Part shown: one piece after another, positions 1 through 7,650 of the stretch
Layout of the letters: each line of letters begins with the position of its first letter
Position numbering within the stretch: position 1 is the stretch's first letter
Source of the DNA: an uncultured Clostridia bacterium
Lineage (GTDB): Bacteria > Bacillota > Clostridia > Christensenellales > Borkfalkiaceae
DNA: 14,044 bases
Direction of reading: 5' to 3'
NCBI GenBank assembly: GCA_945834965.1
Contig: CAMAHZ010000017.1
Location: 1-14,044, forward strand
The notes under the pieces: model-generated
What the model saw: only the letters and a program-made list of their open reading frames with translations
Databases searched by the model: none
What the model was told of the DNA's origin: nothing
Position numbers and translations under genes: made by a program

Positions 1-63
1 ATTGAAGAACAAAATATCATTCCCGATATCGTTAACAAGGACTGGTTTAACGAATCGTTTTAA
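1..63 (+). CDS. C-terminal end of an unidentified plus-strand gene (partial)
   Basis: Frame 1 is open from the first base for 20 codons and ends with TAA at 61-63. The visible residues end in DWFNESF, which is not a tail I recognise. Codon choice (ATC, AAC, GAC, GAA) resembles the neighbouring real genes. The stop is followed by AT-rich DNA and a stem-loop, as expected for a gene that converges on the minus-strand operon. The fragment is too short to assign a function, and a chance open frame of this length cannot be excluded. Confidence 0.45.
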   Translation: MEEQNIIPDIVNKDWFNESF

Positions 64-106
64 ATAATTATTTTTTCCATAATTTGATTTGATATAGTTA
101 TTTAAC

Positions 107-137
107 AAAAATTGTAGCCGAGCAATACGCTCGGCTA
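107..137 (-). terminator. Stem-loop terminator at the end of the arg-car-nifS-thiI operon
   Basis: Bases 115-123 (TAGCCGAGC) pair perfectly with 129-137 (GCTCGGCTA), giving a 9-bp GC-rich stem with a 5-base loop. Read on the minus strand, the stem is followed after three bases by five T residues (107-111), the layout of an intrinsic terminator. It begins about 50 bases after the thiI stop. It lies between converging genes and could also stop plus-strand transcripts, but the plus-strand side lacks a clean T-run. Confidence 0.8.
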
Positions 138-186
138 TTATTAAAATTAAATTTGTTTTGGTTAAATTTTTTGCTTTCAAATTTTA

Positions 187-1344
187 TTAATTTATTTTTA
201 CAACTTCCAAAGAAGATAACGCTTCGTCAATCAACGCTTCTATATCAAGTTTTGCTTCTTCCGCTAAAACTTCAGCCATTGCAGGGCGAATTACGGGGTG
301 ACGGGGTAAAAACACGGTGCAACAGTCTTCATAGGGCTGAATCGAAATTTCATACGCCCCCATATTTCTACTGCGTTCAATAATTTCATTTTTATCAAAA
401 CCGCAAAGCGGGCGTAATATAGGTAAATCTTCAATAACGCTCCCTGACGAAGTCATTCCTTCAATGGTCTGGCTTGCTACCTGACCTAAGCTTTCACCCG
501 TAATAAGGCATTTCGCACCGCTCTTTTTAGCTATTCTCTCAGCAATTCTCATCATAAAACGCCTTAAAAGCGTAACCATAAAGTCGCCGTTGCATTTTTT
601 ATGAATTTCTTCCTGAATATGCGTTACTTTTATAACGTTAAGCGTAGTGCCACAGCAATACTGCGCAAGCACCTTTGCAAGATTTTCAACCTTTTCCCTT
701 GCCTGCATATTCGTATAGGGGTAGCTATGGAAGTGAATACAGTCAATATTCATACCCCTTTTTGCCATCATATAGCCGGCAACGGGGCTATCTATACCGC
801 CGGAGATTAAAAGCATACCCTTTCCTGCCGTACCGACGGGCATACCGCCGGCGCCTTTTATCATATTGCCGAACACGAGAGAAGTTCCGTCTTCTCGCAA
901 ATCAACGCCTATTAAGACGTCGGGCTTATGAATATCAACCTTCAAACCCTTGTGCTTATCCAAAAGTCTGCCGCCGATTTCAGCATTGATTGCCATAGAA
1001 TTTAACGGAAATTTTTTGTCTGCCCTGTGCGTATCGACCTTGAACGTACCAAATTCAGGGCAAATTTCGCTTGCCGCATGATAGATATTATCCATTGAAG
1101 TAGGCACTTTATACGCAACGCTTAGCGTATGTACGCCAAATACCTTTGTAAGCTTATCTAAAATGAATTCTTCATTGCTCTCGTCAAAGTTTTCTACGGT
1201 ATATCTACCGCTACGTTTTCTTATTTCGTGGCGAATACCCTTTAAAGCCTTTTCCATATTTTCGGCAAAAACCCTTTCAAAATAACCGCGATTATTGCCT
1301 TTAAGGTAAATTTCACAATATCTTACAATTATTACTTTTTCCAT
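187..1344 (-). CDS. thiI: ThiI, tRNA 4-thiouridine synthase / sulfurtransferase
   Basis: ThiI adenylates tRNA uridine 8 and installs sulfur to give 4-thiouridine; in some bacteria it also feeds thiamine thiazole synthesis. The 385-residue protein has the N-terminal ferredoxin-like and THUMP regions (roughly 1-165), then the PP-loop ATP site LLISGGIDSP (SGGIDS at 181-186). YEDCC (338-342) near the C terminus carries the expected catalytic cysteine. It stops at that point and has no C-terminal rhodanese domain, unlike the roughly 480-residue E. coli protein. This is the form found in Bacillus-type bacteria, where a partner desulfurase supplies persulfide. ATG at 1342-1344 follows the desulfurase stop by one base, so translation is probably coupled. 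It is the last gene before the terminator. Confidence 0.95.
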   Translation of the reverse strand: MEKVIIVRYCEIYLKGNNRGYFERVFAENMEKALKGIRHEIRKRSGRYTVENFDESNEEFILDKLTKVFGVHTLSVAYKVPTSMDNIYHAASEICPEFGTFKVDTHRADKKFPLNSMAINAEIGGRLLDKHKGLKVDIHKPDVLIGVDLREDGTSLVFGNMIKGAGGMPVGTAGKGMLLISGGIDSPVAGYMMAKRGMNIDCIHFHSYPYTNMQAREKVENLAKVLAQYCCGTTLNVIKVTHIQEEIHKKCNGDFMVTLLRRFMMRIAERIAKKSGAKCLITGESLGQVASQTIEGMTSSGSVIEDLPILRPLCGFDKNEIIERSRNMGAYEISIQPYEDCCTVFLPRHPVIRPAMAEVLAEEAKLDIEALIDEALSSLEVVKIN

Positions 1345-1345
1345 C

Positions 1346-2473
1346 TTATTTCATTATTTCCATTCTGTTTTTTACGGTTTCGTTTAAAATTTGAGCTGCT
1401 TGTTCAATTTCTTGCTCGCTTGTTTCAGGGCAAAAACTTAACCTAAGTACGCCGTCGGCAAGGCTTTCGTCTATCCCACACGACAATATTACACGGGAGT
1501 ACCTTTTCTTTTCGTTTGACGAGCAAGCCGAACCCGTACCTATTATAAGCCCTTTATCGTTTACTTCGTGCAAAATTATTTCACCGCGCACTCCGAGAGC
1601 AATAATAGAGAGAATATAAGGTGAAGAATTTTGGGAAGATACAATCTTAAATAATTCTTTATCCAAAAGATTAATTAGTTTTTCTTTGAGATTTTTAACC
1701 TTTTCAAAGTTTTCAGCAATTTTTTCATATTTCTTTAAAGCCGCAAACTCAAACACCTTTATTCCGAAGACGTTTTCGGTTCCGCTACGCAACCCCTTTT
1801 CCTGACCGCCGCCAAATATGAACGGCTTTAAAACAAGACTCTTGCGTTTAATCAGCGCACCGCACCCTTTAAGCGCACCGATTTTATGTGCAGAAACGCT
1901 GTATAAATCAATATCTTTGCTAATTTTAAAGGGTATTTTACCAAATGCCTGTACGCCGTCCGAGTGAAATAATGCGTTAGGATTGATAGCTTTTACTCTC
2001 TTTGCAATGGCGTTTACGTCGTTTATTGCACCCGTCTCGTTGTTGACGTGAATTACGGATACTAAAGAAGTTTTGCCGTCTATAAGCTTTAAAAGCTCAG
2101 CTACGTTTACACTACCGTCGGAATTAAGCGGCGCAAACCGCACTTCTATTCCACGTTGTTTAAGCTCGTTTGCAGTAGAAATAATTGCGGAATGTTCACC
2201 TTCCGTGGTTACGATATTACCACGCTTACCGCCGCAAAATAGCGCGTGATTATCCGCTTCTGAACCGCAAGACGTAAAAATTATTTCAAAATTAGTATCG
2301 TTTGCAACTAAATTTAAAATATTTTTTCTCGTCTGTTCGAGCTCTCGGTGTAAAGCATAACCTTCCGCATATAATGCGGAAGGATTAAAGAAGTATTCAG
2401 TTAAGTATTTTTCTGCCATTTTCAGGCATTCGCAGTCGGGTTTAGTCGTGGCTGCATTATCTAAATAAATCAT
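1346..2473 (-). CDS. Cysteine desulfurase (NifS/IscS/NifZ family), probable sulfur donor to ThiI
   Basis: This is a PLP-dependent enzyme that takes sulfur from L-cysteine as an enzyme-bound persulfide and releases alanine. The 375-residue protein starts with the family opening YLDNAATT. It has EGEHSA with His94, HSDGVQAFGK (170-179) that contacts PLP, and the Schiff-base lysine in SAHKIGALKG (Lys197). GGGQEKGLRSGTEN lies at 221-234, and the active-site cysteine sits in the loop GTGSACSS (Cys317). The adjacent thiI suggests a dedicated ThiI partner like Bacillus NifZ rather than a general Fe-S cluster enzyme; no iscU or sufU is in view. Its ATG overlaps the carB stop as TAATG, and no strong ribosome site precedes it, so translation probably depends on reinitiation after carB. 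Confidence 0.92.
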   Translation of the reverse strand: MIYLDNAATTKPDCECLKMAEKYLTEYFFNPSALYAEGYALHRELEQTRKNILNLVANDTNFEIIFTSCGSEADNHALFCGGKRGNIVTTEGEHSAIISTANELKQRGIEVRFAPLNSDGSVNVAELLKLIDGKTSLVSVIHVNNETGAINDVNAIAKRVKAINPNALFHSDGVQAFGKIPFKISKDIDLYSVSAHKIGALKGCGALIKRKSLVLKPFIFGGGQEKGLRSGTENVFGIKVFEFAALKKYEKIAENFEKVKNLKEKLINLLDKELFKIVSSQNSSPYILSIIALGVRGEIILHEVNDKGLIIGTGSACSSNEKKRYSRVILSCGIDESLADGVLRLSFCPETSEQEIEQAAQILNETVKNRMEIMK

Positions 2474-5400
2474 TAAATTTCAATTATGCCTTTATACGTC
2501 TGCTTAACAGAGCCGTCAAGCTCTGCTTCGCCGTTTTCATTGAGCTTTACGAACAAGTCGCCGCCCTTAAGCTTTACGGTTATTATTTCGTTTTCCTTGC
2601 AATCGCCGCTCTTAATAGCCGAGAGTGCTGCTGCGGCAGCGGCAGTTCCGCAAGCAAGCGTTTCGCCGTTAGCCTTGTCCCAAGTCCTGACCTTTACGGT
2701 TACGTTGTTTACGATACGTACGAATTCTAAGTATTCGTCGGGCTTAATGGCGCCGCTCATAATAAGCGTTTGACCTACTTCTTCGATATCTACGTCGTCT
2801 ACGTTGTCACAGAAAATTACGCAATGGGCGTTGCCTATTTCTACAGAATAGGATTTTCTGCAATTATATCCGTCTACGGCAGAGAGAACGGCAAAACTGC
2901 TATTCTCGTTAACCTGCGGTTTACCGAGCAATTCAGAAACGGAGCTTGCCATACCGTTAATGTGGTTAATGCTGACCTTCTTAACCACACCGCAGCTTTC
3001 AATCGTAAATTCATCGCTAGTTACAAAACTTCTGTCGTAGAGATACTTTGCGGCACACCTTATGGGGTTAGCGGCAAGACCGCCGTCGCTACCGTCGCGG
3101 TTGAACACCCTTACTTTTGCGTCGGCAATATCGGATTTTTCAATCATTACTATTCCGTCTGCACCGATTGCATAATGTCTATCGCAGAAGTTAATCGCAA
3201 GCGATTCGGGGCAAGTTATCTTACCGTCCATATTGTTGAAAAGGATGTAGTCGTTGCCGCAACTATGCAGTTTGCAGAAATCAAGCTTGAGTTTTTCCTG
3301 TCTTAAGTTGTTAATATCAACAAGTTCAGTATTAAACTGATTATATCTGCCTGCAATAACGTCTGCAAGAGCGTTAGTCGTATCAAGCGACGTTAGTACG
3401 GTAATGCCGAGAAGTATTGCGTGATGGTGCATTGAAATATAGTTGGTAATAGACTCAATGTCAGTTTTACCCGTGTAAACTATATAATCGATTTTGCCTT
3501 CGTCCATCAACTTAAAGATTTCGTCGTTGGAAGAGAGCCTTGCAACTTCCGTACACTCAAGCCCGAGACTGCGGATAACCTTTGCGGTACCTTTAGTTGC
3601 GTACAAAGTCAAGCCTAAGTCTGCAAATTTCTTGACGATATTAACGATTTCAAACTTATCGTGGTCGTTGATTGTGAAATATATACCCGAAGGATTTTGC
3701 TTGGTCGGGTGTTTCATGTTGAAACCGGCGGAAACCAAGCCCTTGAATAGTGCTTCTTCTATGGTCTTGCCGATACCCAAAACTTCACCTGTTGACTTCA
3801 TTTCAGGACCAAGCTGTGAGTTAACGTCGTTGAGCTTTTCAAACGAGAATACGGGGACTTTAACCGCTACGTAAGGCGAATTGCGGTACAATCCCGTGCC
3901 GTAACCGAGCTTTTTAAGCTTGCTTCCGAGCATAATCTTTGTTGCAAGGTCAACCATGGGTACGCCCGTAACCTTTGAAATGTAGGGAACGGTACGCGAA
4001 GCCCTGGGATTAACTTCGATTACGTATAATTCGTTGTGATAAATAAGGTACTGTATATTGATTAAGCCCTTGGTTTTAAGCGAAATTGCAAGGTCGGTAG
4101 ATACGTCTACAATCTTTTTAAGCATTGCGTCGCTCAAATTGTAAGGGGGATAAACCGCAATAGAGTCGCCACTATGAACGCCTGCCCTTTCAATGTGCTG
4201 CATTATACCGGGGATAAGAACGTCTACCCCGTCCGAAATTGCGTCGACTTCAAGCTCTAAACCCATTAAGTACTTATCGCACAGTACGGGGTTTTCAATC
4301 TTTTGTGCGAGAATTACGTCCATATATCTCTCGATATCGTTCTGCGTAAATGCAATGGTCATATTCTGACCGCCGATAACGTACGAAGGACGAAGAAGTA
4401 CGGGATAACCGAGCTTTTCAGCCGCGGCAACGGCTTCGTCTTTGGACATAACCGTAAGCCCCTTAGGTCTTGCAATATTGAACTTTTCCAAAAGCTCGTC
4501 AAAGCGCTCTCTGTCTTCGGCAAGGTCTACGCTGTCTGCAGGAGTACCGAGAATACGTACACCCTTCTTATCCAAGTATGCGCAGAGCTTAATTGCCGTC
4601 TGACCACCGAAAGTGATTACTACGCCGTAGGGCTTTTCAACGTCTATAACGTTTTGAACGTCTTCGGGGGTAAGGCTTTCAAAATACAGCCTGTCCGCCG
4701 TATCAAAGTCAGTTGAAACCGTTTCGGGGTTGTTATTTATAATTATTACTTCATAGCCAAGTCTCTTAAGCGCCCAAACGCAATGTACGGACGAGTAGTC
4801 GAATTCGATACCCTGACCGATTCTTATGGGACCTGAACCGATAACTATAATTCTCTTCTTCTTATTCTGTCTGCTTCTTGCAACGAAAGGCGAAGCTTCG
4901 TCGTGTTCGACTTCGTCGTAGGTTGAATAGAAGTAAGGCGTCTGCGCGGCAAACTCTGCCGCACACGTATCAACCATTTTAAAGCAAGCGTTTACGTGCT
5001 TAGGAAGCTTGTTGCCGGAGAGTTTTTCAAGCTCTTTATCGGGATAGCCGAGCTTTTTACCTTGAATATACTTTGCCTTTGTAAGCTGAACGCCCTTAAT
5101 TTCTTCTTCATAATCGGAAAGATTTTTAAGTTTATTAAGGAACCAAGGGTCAATCGTCGTGATTCTGTTGATTTCTTCAATAGCAATACCGCGCTTGATT
5201 GCCTGATAAACTACGAAAAGCCTTTCGTCTGTTAGCTCGGAAAGCTTAGCGTGTATTTCTTCGTCCGAAAGTTTTTCAAGCTTAGGCATATTGAGTGTGC
5301 CGAGTGAAATTTCCGCACCCCTTACCGCCTTCATTATTGCCATTTCAAAGCTCGTGCCGATTGCCATTACTTCGCCCGTAGCTTTCATTCTCGTACCGAG

Positions 5401-6516
5401 ATTTCTCTTAGCGTATAAGAATTTATCGAAAGGCCACTTGGGAAGCTTAACGACGACGTAGTCAATCGTGGGTTCAAACGCTGCGTAAGTTATACCCGTT
5501 ACGTCGTTTTTAATCTCGTCAAGCGTATAGCCGAGCGCTATCTTCGTTGCAACCTTTGCAATGGGGAAACCCGTAGCTTTTGACGCAAGCGCCGAAGAGC
5601 GTGAAACGCGGGGGTTAACTTCGATTACGGCGTATTCAAAGCTGTCCGGCTTAAGTGCAAACTGACAGTTGCAACCGCCTTCAATTCCAAGCTCGGTAAT
5701 AATATCGAGCGAAGCCGAACGCAGCATTTGATATTCTTTATCCGAAAGCGTTACTGCAGGCGCCATAACGATGGAGTCGCCCGTGTGAATACCTACGGGG
5801 TCGAAGTTTTCCATCGAGCAGACGGTTATAACGTTGCCTGCGCTATCACGCAAAACTTCAAACTCAATCTCCTTCCAACCGCCGATATATTTTTCTATCA
5901 ATACCTGCGTTATGGGCGAAAGCATAAGTCCGTTATGGGCGATAAGCCTTAACTCTTCTTCGCTGTACGCAACGCCGCCGCCTGCACCGCCTAAGGTATA
6001 AGCAGGGCGTACGATTACAGGATAACCGCCTATTTTCTCTGCAATCTTTACGCAATCGTCTACGGTGTAGGCGATATCGGAAGGAACGACGGGCTGATTA
6101 ATCTTTTCCATCGTTTCCTTAAACAGCTCTCTGTCTTCTGCACGGTCAATCGAATCGAGCTTAACGCCGATAAGTTTAACGCCGTATTTATCCAAAAAGC
6201 CTTCTTTTGCAAGCTGACAGCCAAGCGTTAAACCCGTCTGTCCGCCGAGAGACGCCAAAAGACTGTCGGGGCGTTCTTTGATAATTATTCTCTTTAACGT
6301 ATCCGTTGTAAGCGGTTCAAGATAAATTTCGTCTGCCAAAGCCCTATCGGTCATAATAGTTGCAGGGTTAGAGTTGCAGAGTACGACGTTAATACCTTCG
6401 TTTTTCAAAATTCTGCAAGCCTGAGTACCTGCATAGTCGAACTCAGCAGCCTGACCTATAACTATAGGACCTGAGCCGATAACTAAAACCTTTTTAATAT
6501 CTTCCTTCTTAGGCAT
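2473..6516 (-). CDS. carB: Carbamoyl-phosphate synthase large subunit fused to a C-terminal DapF-like domain
   Basis: CarB makes carbamoyl phosphate from bicarbonate, ammonia passed from CarA and two ATP, for citrulline and pyrimidines. Two synthetase halves are visible. Half one (about 1-400) has GSGPIVIGQAAEFDYAG and metal-binding EVNPR (Glu299, Asn301). Half two (about 552-930) has GSGPIRIGQGIEFDYSS and EVNPRASR (Glu834, Asn836). An oligomerisation region lies between them, and an MGS allosteric domain follows at about 935-1058 with YATKGTA at 972-978. Normal CarB ends near 1060-1075. Here the frame runs on without interruption into a complete DapF-like domain (about 1077-1347), giving 1347 residues. 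ATG at 6514-6516 overlaps the end of carA by 8 bases and has the site GGAGGG eight bases upstream. The synthetase parts look intact, so CarB function is very likely. Confidence 0.96.
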   Translation of the reverse strand: MPKKEDIKKVLVIGSGPIVIGQAAEFDYAGTQACRILKNEGINVVLCNSNPATIMTDRALADEIYLEPLTTDTLKRIIIKERPDSLLASLGGQTGLTLGCQLAKEGFLDKYGVKLIGVKLDSIDRAEDRELFKETMEKINQPVVPSDIAYTVDDCVKIAEKIGGYPVIVRPAYTLGGAGGGVAYSEEELRLIAHNGLMLSPITQVLIEKYIGGWKEIEFEVLRDSAGNVITVCSMENFDPVGIHTGDSIVMAPAVTLSDKEYQMLRSASLDIITELGIEGGCNCQFALKPDSFEYAVIEVNPRVSRSSALASKATGFPIAKVATKIALGYTLDEIKNDVTGITYAAFEPTIDYVVVKLPKWPFDKFLYAKRNLGTRMKATGEVMAIGTSFEMAIMKAVRGAEISLGTLNMPKLEKLSDEEIHAKLSELTDERLFVVYQAIKRGIAIEEINRITTIDPWFLNKLKNLSDYEEEIKGVQLTKAKYIQGKKLGYPDKELEKLSGNKLPKHVNACFKMVDTCAAEFAAQTPYFYSTYDEVEHDEASPFVARSRQNKKKRIIVIGSGPIRIGQGIEFDYSSVHCVWALKRLGYEVIIINNNPETVSTDFDTADRLYFESLTPEDVQNVIDVEKPYGVVITFGGQTAIKLCAYLDKKGVRILGTPADSVDLAEDRERFDELLEKFNIARPKGLTVMSKDEAVAAAEKLGYPVLLRPSYVIGGQNMTIAFTQNDIERYMDVILAQKIENPVLCDKYLMGLELEVDAISDGVDVLIPGIMQHIERAGVHSGDSIAVYPPYNLSDAMLKKIVDVSTDLAISLKTKGLINIQYLIYHNELYVIEVNPRASRTVPYISKVTGVPMVDLATKIMLGSKLKKLGYGTGLYRNSPYVAVKVPVFSFEKLNDVNSQLGPEMKSTGEVLGIGKTIEEALFKGLVSAGFNMKHPTKQNPSGIYFTINDHDKFEIVNIVKKFADLGLTLYATKGTAKVIRSLGLECTEVARLSSNDEIFKLMDEGKIDYIVYTGKTDIESITNYISMHHHAILLGITVLTSLDTTNALADVIAGRYNQFNTELVDINNLRQEKLKLDFCKLHSCGNDYILFNNMDGKITCPESLAINFCDRHYAIGADGIVMIEKSDIADAKVRVFNRDGSDGGLAANPIRCAAKYLYDRSFVTSDEFTIESCGVVKKVSINHINGMASSVSELLGKPQVNENSSFAVLSAVDGYNCRKSYSVEIGNAHCVIFCDNVDDVDIEEVGQTLIMSGAIKPDEYLEFVRIVNNVTVKVRTWDKANGETLACGTAAAAAALSAIKSGDCKENEIITVKLKGGDLFVKLNENGEAELDGSVKQTYKGIIEI
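2476..3288 (-). other. Diaminopimelate-epimerase-like domain inside the CarB fusion, first catalytic Cys replaced
   Basis: Residues 1077-1347 (about 271, the length of a whole DapF) follow the DapF fold from end to end. They include KLHSCGNDY at 1082-1090 for the KMHGLGNDF opening, YAIGADGI, FNRDGS at 1138-1143, GNAHCV at 1228-1233 and GETLACGTA at 1284-1292. DapF normally interconverts LL- and meso-diaminopimelate with two cysteines. The second is present (Cys1289), but the first motif CGNG reads AANP (1148-1151), so Cys73 of E. coli DapF becomes Ala1148. By hand alignment Asn190 is Tyr1262, and the Glu208-Arg209 pair is Asp1280-Lys1281. A six-alanine run follows the second cysteine. A normal two-base epimerase seems unlikely; sensing, another reaction or a structural role remain open. 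Confidence 0.88.
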
Positions 6517-7582
6517 TGAATTTACCCTCCGTAATGTTTTTCATAAATTTATCGAACAAAAAACCTGCGTCGTGCGGTCCGCCGCAAGCTTCGGGGTGGA
6601 ACTGTACGGTAAAAGCGTTAATATCGGGATAATCAAAGCCTTCGCAAGTGCCGTCGTTGGCGTTATAAAAGCTGAGCTGACCTACGCCTTCAAGGCTCGA
6701 AGAGATTACTTCGTACCCGTGATTTTGACTTGATATATATACTCTGCCGTTAGCTATACATTTAACAGGCTGATTTGCACCCCTGTGTCCGTACTTCATC
6801 TTCTTAGTCTTGCCGCCCATTGCAAGCGCAAAGAGCTGGTGACCTAAACATATACCGAAGATGGGTAACTTGCCTGCGAGCTTTCTTAAATTTTCGATAA
6901 TTTCAACGTTTTCGGTGGGGTCGCCGGGGCCGTTGCACAACATAAGACCTTCGGGGTTTAACGCCAGAATCTCTTCTGCCGTATAAGTCGAAGGTACTTT
7001 CATACAATAGCAACCGCGATTGATAAGCGAACGGATTATGTTCTTCTTTGCGCCAAAATCCCAAACCGCAATCTTTCTGCCGTTGGGGTCGCCGAAGTAT
7101 TCTACTTCCTTTGCACTTACAGTTTTAACCGCATTTACAACTCTATAATTGTTTATTTCGGTCATATCCTTAATGGGCTTGGACGAGATTGCGGCGTTCA
7201 TAACGCCTGCTTCTCTTACTATCTTAGTAAGCTCACGGGTGTCAATGCCGTATATACCGATTACGCCGTATTGTTTAAGATATTCGTCAAGAGTTCCTTC
7301 ACACCTGAAATTAGAAGGCGTATCGCACTTTTCCCTTACGATATATGCAGAAACCCAAGGCTTTTTACTCTCGTTATCGGGGGTAACGCCGTAGTTGCCT
7401 ATCAAGGGGAAGGTTTGAATTACTATCTGACCGTAATAGCTGGGGTCGGTTAGCGTTTCAATATAGCCCGTCATACCCGTCGTAAAAACGAGTTCGCCTA
7501 CCACGTCGCCTTCGGCACCGAATCTATAACCGACAAACTGCTTGCCGTTTTGTAAGGTTAAATAAACTTTTCCGTTATTCAT
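6509..7582 (-). CDS. carA: Carbamoyl-phosphate synthase small (glutaminase) subunit
   Basis: CarA hydrolyses glutamine and channels ammonia to CarB. The 357-residue protein has the CPSase small-subunit N-terminal domain (TTGMTGYIETLTDPSY at 34-49, YGIDTREL at 111-118). A class I glutamine amidotransferase domain follows from about 170. The nucleophile is Cys245 in FGICLGHQL, with His329 and Glu331 in QFHPEA completing the triad. Length is typical. ATG at 7580-7582 lies 68 bases after the argF stop. That gap is AT-rich and contains a TATACA hexamer but no matching -35, so I see no convincing separate promoter. The ribosome site is weak (GGGAAA). The stop lies inside the carB start region (8-base overlap), so the two subunits should be made in step. 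Confidence 0.97.
   Translation of the reverse strand: MNNGKVYLTLQNGKQFVGYRFGAEGDVVGELVFTTGMTGYIETLTDPSYYGQIVIQTFPLIGNYGVTPDNESKKPWVSAYIVREKCDTPSNFRCEGTLDEYLKQYGVIGIYGIDTRELTKIVREAGVMNAAISSKPIKDMTEINNYRVVNAVKTVSAKEVEYFGDPNGRKIAVWDFGAKKNIIRSLINRGCYCMKVPSTYTAEEILALNPEGLMLCNGPGDPTENVEIIENLRKLAGKLPIFGICLGHQLFALAMGGKTKKMKYGHRGANQPVKCIANGRVYISSQNHGYEVISSSLEGVGQLSFYNANDGTCEGFDYPDINAFTVQFHPEACGGPHDAGFLFDKFMKNITEGKFNA
6525..6530 (-). promoter_or_regulatory. Strong ribosome binding site of carB
   Basis: GGAGGG lies eight bases before the carB ATG, inside the last codons of carA. It fixes the carB start and supports direct initiation in addition to coupling with carA. Confidence 0.8.
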
Positions 7583-7650
7583 ATTTATATTTCCCGTTTT
7601 TCGTTTTTTCTCTATGTATAAAAGATTGTATTAATAATTGCTTAAACTGC

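Noticed and set aside
153..989. Plus-strand open frames opposite thiI (76, 69 and 104 codons)
   Set aside because: They lie over a fully conserved thiI on the other strand, show low-complexity or arginine/tyrosine-rich translations and have no family motifs.
2486..3306. Two plus-strand frames (95 and 178 codons) opposite the DapF-like domain
   Set aside because: The minus-strand frame has unmistakable DapF motifs; the plus frames have no recognisable content and arise from codon bias.
3288..3350. Possibility that dapF is a separate overlapping gene after carB
   Set aside because: There is no stop codon between the domains and no ATG, GTG or TTG in frame near the junction, so the sequence supports one fused protein.
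7583..7650. Separate promoter for carA in the argF-carA gap
   Set aside because: TATACA and TACAAT hexamers occur but no reasonable -35 lies at 16-18 bases from either. A repeat of TTAAGCA at the argF end is too short to call an operator.
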